Assembly (NCBI GenBank): GCA_024653215.1
Contig: JANLFU010000007.1
Span: 1-64,000, forward strand
Direction: 5' to 3'
Origin: Candidatus Saccharicenans sp.
GTDB lineage: Bacteria > Acidobacteriota > Aminicenantia > Aminicenantales > Saccharicenantaceae
Length of the DNA: 64,000 bases
Position 1 is the stretch's first letter. Every line of letters begins with the position of its first letter. Positions 1 to 10,226 of this stretch are shown piece after piece. The translations under genes and the position numbers were made by a program. The notes below the pieces were generated by a model, which saw only the letters and a program-made list of their open reading frames with translations, made no database searches and was not told the origin of the DNA.

Positions 1-1
1 G

Positions 2-1363
2 CTCAGCCCGCACACCGAAATCATCCATGAGCCCGGGACAGACTGGGCCGAAGGGATACCGGTGATGACGGTAATACCTTCTGATAATCTCAGGCCGACA
101 CCCGAAGCCAGGGAAAACGGGCTTAAGGGCGAATATTTCAACAATCAGGAATTCAAGGGTAAACCGGTGATCACCAGGATAGACCCGGCAGTCGATTTCA
201 ACTGGTGGGATGAAGCCCCAATGGCCTCACTCGATGATGATAATTTCAGCGCTCGCTGGACCGGCTATCTGATTCCGCCAGAAACCGGCGATTATTACCT
301 CGGCGGTGAGGGCTTCAATACCTTTAAGATCTATCTTGATGGCCAGCTCATCGCCCAGTATAACGGCACCCACGAGACACACAAAATTTATAAGCAGGTT
401 CACCTGGAAAAAGGAAAACCAGCAGCCCTGAAGATAGAATTCAGCCACCGGGCCCGCACCGCCAGGATGCACCTGCTCTGGAAGAGGCCCTCCGCGGAGT
501 CCCTGGAGCGAGCCGTGGCCGCTGCCCGGCGGGCCGAAGCCGTGGTACTTTTCCTGGGCCTCTCCCCCAGGCTCGAAGGTGAAGAAATGGAGGTCCCGGT
601 GCCCGGATTCAAGGGGGGCGACCGCCTGACCCTGGGGCTTCCAGCCTGCCAGGAAAAACTCCTGGAAGAAGTGGCTGCGGCGGCCGTGGGCAAGCCGGTC
701 ATCCTGGTACTGCTGAACGGCAGCCCGCTGGCCGTGAACCGGGCCGTGGAACTGGTCCCCGCCATAATTGAAGCCTGGTACCCGGGACAGGCCGCCGGCC
801 GGGCCATAGCCGAGGTTCTTTTCGGCGATTACAATCCAGCCGGGCGGCTTCCCGTCACTTTTTATAAATCGGAGACCGACCTGCCCGACTTCTCCGACTA
901 CCGGATGGAAGGCCGCACCTACCGCTATTTCAAGAAAGAACCGCTCTTTCCCTTTGGATATGGCCTGAGCTATACCCGGTTCAGTTATTCCAATCTCTCG
1001 GTTCCCGGGACGATTAGAATCGGAGAAGAGCTTCCCATTTCAGTTGAAGTGAAAAATTCCGGCCCGCGGGACGGCGAAGAGGTGGTCCAGGTTTATTTAA
1101 GCCGGCCGGATTCGAAATCACCGCTCAACCCGGTCCGTCAGCTGGTTGCTTACAGGAGAATTTTCTTGCGGGCCGGAGAGAAGCAAAATATAACCTTTAC
1201 CGTAGGCCGGCGAGAATTGACGAGCTTCGATGCCGACGGTAATCCCGTGATCGAGCCGGGCAAGCTCCAGGTTTCGGTTGGCGGTCAGCAACCCGGGTTT
1301 AAGGGGCGGCTTTTTGCACCCACCACCCGGGTCCTGACCAGGGTCACCAACCTGGTGCGGTGA
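2..1363 (+). CDS. Glycoside hydrolase family 3 protein with PA14 domain (5' end outside window)
   Basis: The reading frame is open from base 2 through the first possible start (GTG at 62), so this is the C-terminal 453 residues of a gene beginning upstream. Order of parts: a PA14 carbohydrate-binding insert (about residues 38-150, GLKGEYFNN, then RWTGYLIPPETGDYY), the rest of the GH3 C-terminal alpha/beta sandwich (AVVLFLG, then EGEEMEVPVPGFKGGDR, VILVLLNGSPL, AIIEAWYPGQAAG), and a C-terminal fibronectin-III-like domain (FPFGYGLSYTRF to the end). PA14 inserted in the GH3 C-domain is known from beta-glucosidases; the GGDR and LPxxQ pattern also fits beta-xylosidases. The catalytic Asp domain is off-window, so substrate cannot be fixed. 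Probably exported and acting on oligosaccharides. Confidence 0.93.
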   Translation, partial: LSPHTEIIHEPGTDWAEGIPVMTVIPSDNLRPTPEARENGLKGEYFNNQEFKGKPVITRIDPAVDFNWWDEAPMASLDDDNFSARWTGYLIPPETGDYYLGGEGFNTFKIYLDGQLIAQYNGTHETHKIYKQVHLEKGKPAALKIEFSHRARTARMHLLWKRPSAESLERAVAAARRAEAVVLFLGLSPRLEGEEMEVPVPGFKGGDRLTLGLPACQEKLLEEVAAAAVGKPVILVLLNGSPLAVNRAVELVPAIIEAWYPGQAAGRAIAEVLFGDYNPAGRLPVTFYKSETDLPDFSDYRMEGRTYRYFKKEPLFPFGYGLSYTRFSYSNLSVPGTIRIGEELPISVEVKNSGPRDGEEVVQVYLSRPDSKSPLNPVRQLVAYRRIFLRAGEKQNITFTVGRRELTSFDADGNPVIEPGKLQVSVGGQQPGFKGRLFAPTTRVLTRVTNLVR

Positions 1364-1581
1364 CATCCTGTTCCCGGCAAGGCCTGCAGTTTCCGCCTGA
1401 ATTAGCAGGCAAAAGCCGCAGCCAAATTCGGCCTAATTAAGACCCATAGAGATAAGTTTCTGGCTAAAGATCATCAGCCGGAAATGTTCCTGCTAAATGA
1501 CGGTGGAGAAGTTCTATCCTTCAGAAAAAGGGGGTCTTAGACCAGCTCTCCGGCTGCGGCGGCGACAGGTTTTCGGCCAGG

Positions 1582-3171
1582 TTATAACCAGGAATTGAGA
1601 AGGCGGAGCTGGCTTCCGTCGAGTTCTTCAGCTAACTTTATGGAATAGCTGCGACGTCCATTTTCGCCTGGCTTTACCTCCAGTTTCAGCCCTGCATATC
1701 CCAGGTATTTGTCATAATCTATGGATTCTGTGGTGTAAACATATCTAAAAAATTCAGAAAGGTCAGTCCCGGCCATCTCCTCGCAGGCCGCCCGGAATTC
1801 TTCATCCGTGAACCCGCGGCCCTGTTCCCGGTAAAACCTCCGGTACAGAAGTTTCATCAGGTCATCCAGGCTTCTCTGTCCGCCGGTCTCATGCCTGATC
1901 TTCAGGTCAAGCAGCATGGTCAGGACCGCGCCCAGGTCGTAATAGGAAATGGTCTTTTCGCTGCCAAAAAAGGGCTCTTCCCAGGCCCTGTGGCTGGCCT
2001 GGGCCGCGCTCTCCATTTTTCTGGCAGTGGAATTTTCCACCCTGTCTATTATCCGGCTCCAGGTGTTCAGTATTTCCTCCCGGTTCATGAACCCGGCCCT
2101 TTTCAAGATGAGATATTCATAGTAAACCGTCCCACCCTCGGAAAACCAGAGCATATTAGTCCTGTTTTCTCGCTCATAATCAAACGGCCCCAGGGCTACG
2201 GGCCTGATGGCCTTAACGTTGTAGAGGTGAAAAAACTCGTGGGCTATAAAACTCAGCCAGCCCTGAAAACTCCGGCGGTCCTCAACCCGCGGCAGCCCGC
2301 TGAAAACGGCCATGGAATTCCTGTGCTCCAGCCCGCCCCTTCCGGGCCCCATCATGATAAAAACATAGCGGTTGTACGGAACCTCGCCCACCACTCCCGT
2401 GGCCGCCAGTATCATTCGCTTCAGGGCCGAGACCGTTTCCTCGCGGTTGAAATCTTTGGGCTCCTCCACGGCCAGCTCGTAGGGCAGGCCGGCCACGCTA
2501 AAGGTCAGGACTTCCTGGTTCCCAATATAGATGGGGCAATCATAGAGCTCGTCAAAATTTTCGGCCTGAAAGGTGTTCTCTTCATCGAGCACGGGGGCCA
2601 GGCTGGTTGAAATCCGGGTAAATTTCTCATGGGGCCTGATAGTCACCCGCACCGGGTGATTCAGCCTGCCGGCGACAAACATGAAGACACCGGTCGGCGA
2701 AATATAAGCCCTCTTATCCGTTAGCTGGCTCTCGGCTACACCCTGGCCTTTGGCCACCACCTTGTAACTTGTCTTCAAGACATGTGTTCCACCGGTCTTT
2801 ATTTTCCAGGTGTTTCCGGAGGATTTTTCCCAGGCCAGGACCCGCCCGTTTCCGTCTTCAGCCCTGAAATCCTCGACGTTCGCGGCGAAGTTCAGAATCC
2901 GGTAATAACCCGGCGACCAGGCCGGCATCTTCATTTCTACGTTGTTACCCTTTACCCCCTCGTACTTGAAAACAACCTGAAACCTGCTGGAAGCCAGGTC
3001 TTCCATGGAAATAGTAATAGTAAAGGACATGACCGACCGGGCTTCGACCGATCCGCCGGCCACAACCTCCGGGCGACCGGAATTCACCCGGCAGCCGGCG
3101 GTCAGCCCGACCATTAAAATTAACAGCCAGGTCAGACCACTGACTTTATAGAACCTGAATTTTTTCAGCAT
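1582..3171 (-). CDS. M61-family glycyl aminopeptidase-like lipoprotein
   Basis: 529 residues. The N-terminus is a lipoprotein signal (hydrophobic run then LTAGC, Cys near residue 27), so the protein is probably anchored outside the cytoplasmic membrane. The zinc site is clear: HEFFH at about 311-315 and the downstream Glu ligand in WFSEGGTVYYEY. The N-terminal beta domain (SFTITISMEDL, MKMPAWSPGYYRI) is the normal M61 substrate-recognition part. M61 enzymes cleave N-terminal Gly/Ala from peptides. The usual C-terminal PDZ domain is absent: the protein stops soon after the catalytic domain (GYAGLKLEV, then about 35 residues). SD AAAGGTGG precedes the ATG. Monocistronic as far as visible. Confidence 0.88.
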   Translation of the reverse strand: MLKKFRFYKVSGLTWLLILMVGLTAGCRVNSGRPEVVAGGSVEARSVMSFTITISMEDLASSRFQVVFKYEGVKGNNVEMKMPAWSPGYYRILNFAANVEDFRAEDGNGRVLAWEKSSGNTWKIKTGGTHVLKTSYKVVAKGQGVAESQLTDKRAYISPTGVFMFVAGRLNHPVRVTIRPHEKFTRISTSLAPVLDEENTFQAENFDELYDCPIYIGNQEVLTFSVAGLPYELAVEEPKDFNREETVSALKRMILAATGVVGEVPYNRYVFIMMGPGRGGLEHRNSMAVFSGLPRVEDRRSFQGWLSFIAHEFFHLYNVKAIRPVALGPFDYERENRTNMLWFSEGGTVYYEYLILKRAGFMNREEILNTWSRIIDRVENSTARKMESAAQASHRAWEEPFFGSEKTISYYDLGAVLTMLLDLKIRHETGGQRSLDDLMKLLYRRFYREQGRGFTDEEFRAACEEMAGTDLSEFFRYVYTTESIDYDKYLGYAGLKLEVKPGENGRRSYSIKLAEELDGSQLRLLNSWL

Positions 3172-3535
3172 CTACCAGACCACCTTTCCTTAAAAAGATG
3201 TCCCGCTTATTTTATTACTTAAGAACCATTTCTTAAACAGAATTTTTTGAAACGGCGAGCATGGATTATTGTTTGGAGCTCAGAATAATTAAAAAGGCAC
3301 TTCCGGGGATTGAATATTAAAATGTTCTGACGAGTCCAAATTCTTAAATTATTAAGAATCTTCCCTGCAGTCGGTTCGGGTGTTAATTAATAAAAATAAG
3401 CCCTGCCTTCACCTGATTCTTTTCTGGCCCGACGATCAGGCAAAGTCCCCGTAAATAATAACAGGCTTCCGCCCTTTGAAAATTCCCCTTCCCCGCCCCC
3501 GGTAAAAGAAGCGATTTCAAATAAGAGTGCGGTCT
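3172..3535. other. Intergenic region with an inverted repeat
   Basis: 364 bases upstream of the M61 gene and downstream of the 125-residue gene, both leftward. AT-rich. An 8-bp inverted repeat ATTCTTAA/TTAAGAAT with a 4-base spacer lies at 3340-3359 and could be an operator or weak hairpin. I see no gene or RNA in it. Confidence 0.4.
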
Positions 3536-3913
3536 TTACGGCGTAAATGACTTGCCCCCGCCTGCCGGTGGGCGGACGATAAGTTCCGGGTCTTCCACCA
3601 GCAGCTTGCCGTCAACGAAGGCGGCTGCCAGGTAAGGATATGTTCCTGGCGGTGCAAAATCCAATACCCTGGTTTGAATGACCTTGAGGGCCCCCCGTTT
3701 TAGCGAGGTCACATAATAGTGTTGAACCAGTGGGGTAATCGGCGACTTGAGGACCAGGCCGAAGGGAAAATCCTGTTTTTCCCTCCACTTCCAGACTATT
3801 ACGTCCCTGGGTCTGACTTCAACACTGGTCGGCTGGCACTTCAATTTGCCACCCCGGGTAATGCTCAGTGTCACCTCATGGGTGACCGGCACCTTTACTT
3901 TTCTTTGAATCAT
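3536..3913 (-). CDS. Hypothetical protein, cupredoxin-like beta fold
   Basis: 125 residues, no signal peptide, preceded by a good SD (AAGGAGGGC). The sequence looks all-beta: TSVEVRPRDVIVWKW near residue 30-45 and PPGTYPYLAAAFVDGK near 90-105 resemble the strands of plastocyanin-like domains ('... V..GD.V.W ...' and 'PGTY.Y'). The copper-binding Cys and His pair are not evident, so a blue copper role is not supported. It stands alone between the kinase gene and the M61 gene. Function unknown; could be a structural cupredoxin-like domain. Confidence 0.7.
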   Translation of the reverse strand: MIQRKVKVPVTHEVTLSITRGGKLKCQPTSVEVRPRDVIVWKWREKQDFPFGLVLKSPITPLVQHYYVTSLKRGALKVIQTRVLDFAPPGTYPYLAAAFVDGKLLVEDPELIVRPPAGGGKSFTP

Positions 3914-4065
3914 TTTGCCCTCCTTAAAATCATAGGCCCTTCATACCGATAAGCGGCCTCTTCAACACAAGCATCATCTATAATTAACAGGACGCCGGTC
4001 CTGCCATCCAGCCGCGGCGAATTCGCCCCGTCGTACCAATCTGCTCCAGATCCTGCCGGCCAGAA

Positions 4066-6768
4066 TTACTCTGTCTTTCCCACTATTTCGTTGAATTCCG
4101 GAACCCGGCGGAGGTCCGCCAGGAAGGGGTCCTTCTGGACCTCTTCTTTTAATCCTTTAGCGGTCACATATTTCTTAAGAGCCTCGAGCGCTTTCTCCCT
4201 CTCCCCCGAAAGTTCATAAACAATGACCGATTTGAAAATGATGGCCGGGTCGCCGGGCTGAACGCGCAGAGCTTCAGCTATCTCAACCAGAGCTCTTCTG
4301 GCCTCACCTTTCTTGACAAGGTAGACGGCCAGGCTGGATCGTAAGGCAGCGTTGCCCCGGTCGGCCAGCAGAGCCTTCTCCGCCAGTTCAATGGCCCGCT
4401 GGTAGGCCTGTTTTGATTTTTCTTCGTAACCCGGAACAAAATGGCAGGCATCGGCCAGGTTACCCCATAACAGTGGTTCTTCCTGCTCGTAAGACAGAGC
4501 CGACTCGTTCATGGCCACGGCATCCGCATAACGACCCCGGTAATAATAAATATGACCCAAATTGGAACAGGCATCCGGGTTGCGTTTAACTGCATTTGAC
4601 CTTTCGAACAGTTCTTCAGCCCTGCGGTCATCACCGAGCTTATAATAAGTGGCCCCCAGGTTATTAAGGCCGTTGATATTGTCAGGAACAATCCGGGTGA
4701 CTTCCAGAAACATATCCCTGGCCTCCATCATCCGTCCCTGGTAGAAATAGAAGAGGCCAAGGTAACTGAGGGCCACCCAGTACCGGGGCCGCAATCGCCG
4801 GGCATCCTGGTAAGCCGCTTCCGCCAGCTGGGGTTGTTGCCTTTCGGCCTGGGCCTGGGCCAGATTTATGAGGGCATCAAAGCGCAGGGCCGAATCAGGG
4901 GGCACCAGCTGCGCTTCTCTGACCGCTTCTTCCTGCCGGCCGAGTCCACGGTAGATTCTGGACAGCGACAGGTGAGCCAGATCATCACAACCACCAAGCT
5001 TCAAAGCTTCCTGCAGGAGGTTTTCGGCCTGATTGACCAGGGAATTGTCCCCGTTCAGGGTGAACAGCCACCACTTGGCCCGGGCCAGGTCGACCATGGC
5101 TATCGCAAACGAGGGATCCTGTTGGATGGTTTCTTCCAGGGCCTCAATGGTCTTAACAGCATTATCCAGCCCGTCCCTTGAAAAGTAGCCCAGGCCCCTG
5201 ACATAAGCCAGGAAAGCTGCTGGCCTGGTGGTCCAGCCACGGGCCAGGATTGAACGCCAGTCTGACCCGGCCCCAAGGCCAGCCGCCCGGCCAGTTTCCA
5301 GGGCCAGGTCTTCCCGCCAGGTGGCCACGTTGGCCAGGTTATCGGTCTTGCTTACGGTCTGGAATCGGCGCAGAGTCCTGGTGTCAACCAGGTCGATAGC
5401 CACCGTAAGCAGGTCGCCGGCCGTCTTTATTGAACCGGACAGGACCAGGTTGGCCCCGAGCAGACGGCGGGCATCCGAGGCTTCCTTGACCTCGTAATTC
5501 CCGACATGATTGAGAGGGGAAATCCACGAGTCTTTAGCCTTCCCGGCCAGCAGGCCGAGCTGTCGATTCAGGAGCTCGGACAGGCCGTCAGCCATCAGCT
5601 GATCGTTTTCGTTGCCCGATACTGCTCGAAGCGGGAGAAGGACCATATGCAGTCCTTCCGACGACCTGCCCAGGCCGGTATATTCACCCAGCCGCCGGAG
5701 CCAGCCACCTGCGAAAAAGAAAGCAAGCGCTATAACCACCAAGGCCAGCCCTGCCCAGGTCAGGGCCCGGCGTTTCGCAGACCGTTCTTTTCTGATAGAG
5801 ATTTCCCGTCCCTCCAGCAGCGCCTTCAAAGCCATGGCCATTTCCCGGGCCGAGGAAAACCTGTCCTCGGGGTCCTTGGCCAGAGCCTTTTCGACAATGG
5901 CCGCCAGGTCCCGGGGAATGTCAAGGGGCAGGCTCTTTATCGGCCGGTGCTTCTTATGAACTATGGAATAAATGCAGGCCGGCTCGGTGTCGGCCTCAAA
6001 TGGAAGGTGGCCGGTGAGCATTTCATACATCACCACTCCGAGCGACCAGACGTCCGACCTGGCATCAATCTCGCCGCCAGTAAATTGCTCGGGCGACATG
6101 TAGGACAGGGTGCCCATGACCACTCCGGGCCGGGTAAGCCTGGCCTCTCCGGCCAGCTTGGCCAGGCCGAAATCGACCAGCCTGACCTGCCCGTTTTCGG
6201 AAATCAGAATGTTGGCCGGCTTGATATCGCGGTGGATTATGCCCAGGCTGTGGGCGGCCCCCAGGCCCTCGGCTATCTGGAGAGCTATCCGCAGGGTTTC
6301 ATCGGGACTCAGCGGCCCCCGTCGGATTTTCTGTTTTAAGCTCTCGCCCTGGCACAGGGCCATGGCGATATAAATCTGTCCTTTTTCGCTCTCACCGATT
6401 TCATAGATGGGACAGATATTCGGATGGTCCAGGGCCGAGGCCGCCTGGGCTTCGTGGATGAATCTCTCCCTGGCCCGTTCCTCCCCGAGCAGCTCGCCCG
6501 GCAGGAGCTTGAGGGCCACGGCCCGCTTCAACTTGAGGTCCTGGGCCTCGAAGACCAATCCCATGCCACCCCGGCCGAGCTGGCGGATAATCTTATACTT
6601 GCCGGCAAATTTGTCGAGCTGTTCCGGCCAGCCAGTCAGGTCGGTACTGATGGTGAGAGTTCTTTCAGCTTCGCCCCCGGAAGATGAGAAAAGCACGATC
6701 CCGCATTCACCGCAGAACTTCTGGGTATCGCTGTTGATGGCCCCGCAGCCGGGACATTTCTGTGGCAT
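4066..6768 (-). CDS. Ser/Thr protein kinase with zinc ribbon, TM helix and TPR repeats
   Basis: 900 residues. Order: a double-CxxC zinc ribbon (CPGCG, CGECG, residues 5-22); a Hanks-type kinase domain (about 54-325) with glycine loop GRGGMG, Lys in VALKLL, catalytic HRDIKPAN, DFG (VDFGLAKL) and SPEQ activation segment; a TM helix at about 338-358; a TolB/adenylate-cyclase-associated-like segment (LLPLRAV, GLSELL, YVLSGSI-type VLSGSIKTAG); then about ten TPR-like repeats to the C-terminus. All catalytic residues are present, so an active membrane kinase is expected, with the TPR half predicted on the outer side of the membrane if the topology is simple. Such kinases are frequent in Acidobacteriota, Myxococcota and Aminicenantes. 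Targets unknown. Confidence 0.95.
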   Translation of the reverse strand: MPQKCPGCGAINSDTQKFCGECGIVLFSSSGGEAERTLTISTDLTGWPEQLDKFAGKYKIIRQLGRGGMGLVFEAQDLKLKRAVALKLLPGELLGEERARERFIHEAQAASALDHPNICPIYEIGESEKGQIYIAMALCQGESLKQKIRRGPLSPDETLRIALQIAEGLGAAHSLGIIHRDIKPANILISENGQVRLVDFGLAKLAGEARLTRPGVVMGTLSYMSPEQFTGGEIDARSDVWSLGVVMYEMLTGHLPFEADTEPACIYSIVHKKHRPIKSLPLDIPRDLAAIVEKALAKDPEDRFSSAREMAMALKALLEGREISIRKERSAKRRALTWAGLALVVIALAFFFAGGWLRRLGEYTGLGRSSEGLHMVLLPLRAVSGNENDQLMADGLSELLNRQLGLLAGKAKDSWISPLNHVGNYEVKEASDARRLLGANLVLSGSIKTAGDLLTVAIDLVDTRTLRRFQTVSKTDNLANVATWREDLALETGRAAGLGAGSDWRSILARGWTTRPAAFLAYVRGLGYFSRDGLDNAVKTIEALEETIQQDPSFAIAMVDLARAKWWLFTLNGDNSLVNQAENLLQEALKLGGCDDLAHLSLSRIYRGLGRQEEAVREAQLVPPDSALRFDALINLAQAQAERQQPQLAEAAYQDARRLRPRYWVALSYLGLFYFYQGRMMEARDMFLEVTRIVPDNINGLNNLGATYYKLGDDRRAEELFERSNAVKRNPDACSNLGHIYYYRGRYADAVAMNESALSYEQEEPLLWGNLADACHFVPGYEEKSKQAYQRAIELAEKALLADRGNAALRSSLAVYLVKKGEARRALVEIAEALRVQPGDPAIIFKSVIVYELSGEREKALEALKKYVTAKGLKEEVQKDPFLADLRRVPEFNEIVGKTE

Positions 6769-6947
6769 GGCCCTTTCCCCCTGCCGGCCAGGGCATAATA
6801 AAGCTTGAGCCCGAGGAACTCCCCCCGGAAACTTCCAGCGGCCAGGCTCCTCTCTTTCCGCTGGTTTTAATCATAAATTTAAAAACCTTTATAGTCAACT
6901 AAAAATCGGCCAGCCGGCAGGCGGCCCTAAGGACATCCCCGGAATGG

Positions 6948-8072
6948 TTATTTTTTCCAGGTGACCTGGTAGAGACAGAGATACGGGTAATCCTCTTCAT
7001 CCTTCTCCACGGCGCACAGCTTACCTCCCTTAATGAGAAGCGTATTTTCCGGTATCTCCGCCCTGGCTATCAATTTCCCGTCCGGGTCAAATACATCCCA
7101 GGTGTACCAGTGTGGGGCCTGTCCTTTCTCAAAAGTCCTGACATACAGGCGGTCTGCCTCGTCGACCAGAAAGGCGCTAAAAGGCGGAAAATAGTCGGGG
7201 AAAGCCAGCATTTCCTTCACGTTGCCCCCGGCAGTCTCGGGCAACTGGCTCAGTATCTCCTGCCTGTCTTTTTCAGTTATCGGCTGCGGGCGGTATTCCT
7301 TGCGAATAATCCTGAACAGTTTACCTTCGGGATTGAAGCACTTGATTTCATAGGCGGACGACAATCCGTAAAGAAGGTTTCCCCGGCTGTCCAGGCAAAA
7401 TTCGAAATACATCTCATAGGGATTAATCTTTCTGCCGCTGATGGGAATTGGTGTCAACAGGGTGTCAAATTTCAGCAGGCGGTTAAAGCCTGAATCGTAA
7501 CTGGCTATGGTGTAGGCCAGGGAATTGCCCTCCAGCCCCATTTCGGCAGCCCAGTACTGTCCGTTCCTTTCCTGCAATTTTATAAATCCCATGTTGCGGG
7601 CATAGGATACTTCCCTGATCAGGTTACCCTGCGGGTCAAGATAGACAACCTTGCGGTTGCCGGCATCGGCCACCATGATTTCATTCTCTGAAACCAGTTT
7701 AACCATAAAAGGAGTGTCCCATTCCCCGGGGCCTTTCCCCTCCCGCCCCAGCTCTTTTAGCAGCTTTCCAGTTGCGTCAAATATCCTGAGTTTCTTATTC
7801 CTGTTATCGAGGATGAACAGGCGGCCATCCCCGGCCATATCTACCCCGGCGATGCTGGCAAACAGGCTGCCGCCTTCCGCCGTTTGACCCACTGTCAATT
7901 CTTTTTTAAGAATCAGTTGCTGTGAGCCCTGCGGCTTGAGCTTGTTCTCCACCACCTGGACCTCAGGTGGACTGCCTGCCGGGAACAGGCCGGGACCAAT
8001 GGCCAGGATAATGGCAAAGGTCAGGGCCCAATTGACTGCCTGGCTAACAGCCGCAATTTCCTTTCTTCTCAT
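6948..8072 (-). CDS. Exported 6-bladed beta-propeller protein
   Basis: 374 residues with an N-terminal signal segment (residues 10-32). The body shows repeated propeller strands: GDGRLFILDNRNKKLRIFD, GREGKGPGEWDTPFMVK, NEIMVADAGNRKVVYLD, the NHL/6-bladed pattern. The 'G.GPGEF/W' motif is characteristic of the 6-bladed propeller family common in Bacteroidota and Aminicenantes. Function of these proteins is generally unknown. Start supported by SD GGAGGG eight bases upstream. A relative lies in the accessory region at 24796-25887. No partner gene adjoins it here. Confidence 0.88.
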   Translation of the reverse strand: MRRKEIAAVSQAVNWALTFAIILAIGPGLFPAGSPPEVQVVENKLKPQGSQQLILKKELTVGQTAEGGSLFASIAGVDMAGDGRLFILDNRNKKLRIFDATGKLLKELGREGKGPGEWDTPFMVKLVSENEIMVADAGNRKVVYLDPQGNLIREVSYARNMGFIKLQERNGQYWAAEMGLEGNSLAYTIASYDSGFNRLLKFDTLLTPIPISGRKINPYEMYFEFCLDSRGNLLYGLSSAYEIKCFNPEGKLFRIIRKEYRPQPITEKDRQEILSQLPETAGGNVKEMLAFPDYFPPFSAFLVDEADRLYVRTFEKGQAPHWYTWDVFDPDGKLIARAEIPENTLLIKGGKLCAVEKDEEDYPYLCLYQVTWKK

Positions 8073-8471
8073 TTTTTCCCTCCGGGCTTCTGCCGATTTG
8101 TTATTATTTTATTGTTTTTAAAAGTGCCGATTCAAGACCAGCCCTCAGCCCGGGACCGGGCGATACCCGGATCGGATTTCTGAGACCGACAGCAGTATCG
8201 GGGAATATGACCCGTTTGAATAAGATTCAAGAAGCTTAACGCGCGTCTTGCTATTTTCTTTTTGACAAGAGATTCGGGCCCGAATTATACTTGCCTCTTA
8301 TGATGCCCGGATACTTCAGCCAACACATGGAAACACTCTCAGCCGAACAGTTTCGAGAGAATAAAAATATAACTGACATGATCCAGACCCTTTGCTTTCG
8401 CGAGAAAATGATTTCCTTCTCTCTATTCCAGCCAATTCCCCGCCTAATGATTTCCACAAGGAGGATTCAGC
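8073..8471. other. Divergent intergenic region between propeller and symporter genes
   Basis: 399 bases between two divergently transcribed genes. It contains the rightward promoter listed at 8262-8291 and leaves a 5' leader of about 170 bases before the symporter. Short ORFs on both strands here lack SD sequences and resemble nothing I know. Confidence 0.5.
8262..8291 (+). promoter_or_regulatory. Sigma-70-type promoter for the SGLT-like symporter
   Basis: TTGACA at 8262-8267 (perfect -35) and TATACT at 8286-8291 (5/6 -10) with an 18-base spacer. Predicted start near 8298, giving a long leader before the ATG at 8472. Confidence 0.6.
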
Positions 8472-10226
8472 ATGATGCTCAAACCCATTGACTGGGTAGT
8501 AATCGTCGGCTATTTCGCTTTAATCATGGGCATAGCCTGGTGGACGATAAAGCGAGACAGAGAAAAGACCACCGACCAGTACTTCCTGGCCGGGCGTCAC
8601 CTCGGTTGGTTCATCGTCGGGGCTTCAATCTTCGCTTCCAATATCGGCTCCGAGCACCTGGTCGGCCTGGCCGGTTCCGGGGCCACTGACGGCGTGGCCA
8701 TGGCCCACTACGAGCTCCACGCCTGGTGCCTGCTGGTGCTGGCCTGGATGATGGTTCCGTTCTATACCCGCTCCCGCGTCTTTACCATGCCGGAATTCCT
8801 GGAACGTCGGTTCTCACCGCAGGCCCGGACGGTGCTGTCAGGCATCTCGCTGGTGGCCTACGTTCTGACCAAGATTGCGGTCGGGGTGTTTGCCGGCGGC
8901 GTGGTGTTCTCGGTGCTGCTGCCGGAGGTCAACTGGTTCGGCCTGGACAGCTTCTGGGTGGGTTCGATCCTGGTCATCGTTATAACTGGTCTTTATACCG
9001 TTCTGGGCGGATTGAGCGCCGTGGCCTACACCGAGGCCATTCAGACCATCGTCCTTATCATCGGCTCGGCCCTGGTAACCATTTTCGGCCTGAAGGCCAT
9101 TGGCGGCTGGTCCGAGTTGCGCTCGATCGTCGGCTCGGAAATGTTCAATCTCTGGAAGCCGCTCGTCCCCCACGGCATAGCCGGCACCTGGGCTCCGGTC
9201 AAAGAAGCGGGGCGAATGGCCTGGTACTTTAACGACAACTACCCCTGGCTCGGGATGCTGTTCTGCGCTCCGATCATCGGCCTCTGGTACTGGTGCACCG
9301 ACCAGTACATCGTCCAGAGAGCCCTGGCCGCCAAGAACGAAACCCAGGCCAGGCGTGGTTCCATTGCCGCTTCCTACTTCAAACTGCTGCCGGTTTTTAT
9401 CTTCATCATTCCCGGCATCATCTGCTACGGGCTGGCCCTGAGCGGCAAGATACCGGCCCTGCAGCAGCAGCTAATCGGACCGAATGGCCAGATCATCCGC
9501 GACCAGGCCCAGCAGGCTTTTCCGCTGATGGTGGCCTACGTGTTGCCGATAGGAATCCGGGGAATCGTGGTGGCCGGCCTGCTGGCCGCCCTGATGAGCT
9601 CTCTGGCCGGAGTCTTTAACGCTTCTTCCACCCTGTTCACCATAGATTTTTATTCCAGAATTAAAAAGAACATTTCCCAGGAAAGGCTGGTTCACGTCGG
9701 CCGGGTGGCCACCACGGTCATGGTCCTGATCGGCCTGGCCTGGTTGCCGGTCATCCGAGGAGGCAAAGGGCTCTACGATTACCTCCAGGGTGTTCAATCC
9801 TACTTGGCCCCGCCCATATTCGTGGTTTTCTTCACCGGCATCCTCAATAAGAGGTTGAACGCCAAAGGCTGCCTGGCTGCCCTCTACACTGGATTTTTCC
9901 TCGGCCTGTTCCGGCTGGCGGTGGACACACCGGTCAAGCTAATTCCGGGCTTCAGGTACGCCGAGGGGTCGTTCCTGTGGATACTGAACAACATCTACTT
10001 CCAGTACTACAGTTTGTTTATCTTCCTGGTCTCCATGGCCGTGATGTATGGCGTGAGCTACGCCACCGGAAAACCGGACGAGCAGAAAATCACCGGCCTG
10101 ACCTTCGGCACGGTCACGCCCGAGCAGCGGCAGGCTACCAGGGCCAGCTGGAGCAAGTGGGACGTGGTGGCCTCGGTGATCGTGGTCCTGTTGATCATCG
10201 CCGCCTATCTCTATTTCACCGGCTGA
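8472..10226 (+). CDS. Sodium:solute symporter, SGLT-like (SSS family)
   Basis: 584 residues, strongly hydrophobic, about 14 TM helices. SSS features: DQYFLAGRHLGWFIVGASIF near residues 36-55, SNIGSEHLVGLAGSGA, and GLLAALMSSLAG (helix carrying the second Na+ site). The early helices resemble sodium/glucose cotransporters (vertebrate SGLT and Vibrio vSGLT), so a sugar or polyol is the likely substrate, driven by Na+. SD AAGGAGG lies just upstream of the ATG; a second Met follows at once, so the true start may be codon 2. Monocistronic behind its own promoter. Confidence 0.93.
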   Translation: MMLKPIDWVVIVGYFALIMGIAWWTIKRDREKTTDQYFLAGRHLGWFIVGASIFASNIGSEHLVGLAGSGATDGVAMAHYELHAWCLLVLAWMMVPFYTRSRVFTMPEFLERRFSPQARTVLSGISLVAYVLTKIAVGVFAGGVVFSVLLPEVNWFGLDSFWVGSILVIVITGLYTVLGGLSAVAYTEAIQTIVLIIGSALVTIFGLKAIGGWSELRSIVGSEMFNLWKPLVPHGIAGTWAPVKEAGRMAWYFNDNYPWLGMLFCAPIIGLWYWCTDQYIVQRALAAKNETQARRGSIAASYFKLLPVFIFIIPGIICYGLALSGKIPALQQQLIGPNGQIIRDQAQQAFPLMVAYVLPIGIRGIVVAGLLAALMSSLAGVFNASSTLFTIDFYSRIKKNISQERLVHVGRVATTVMVLIGLAWLPVIRGGKGLYDYLQGVQSYLAPPIFVVFFTGILNKRLNAKGCLAALYTGFFLGLFRLAVDTPVKLIPGFRYAEGSFLWILNNIYFQYYSLFIFLVSMAVMYGVSYATGKPDEQKITGLTFGTVTPEQRQATRASWSKWDVVASVIVVLLIIAAYLYFTG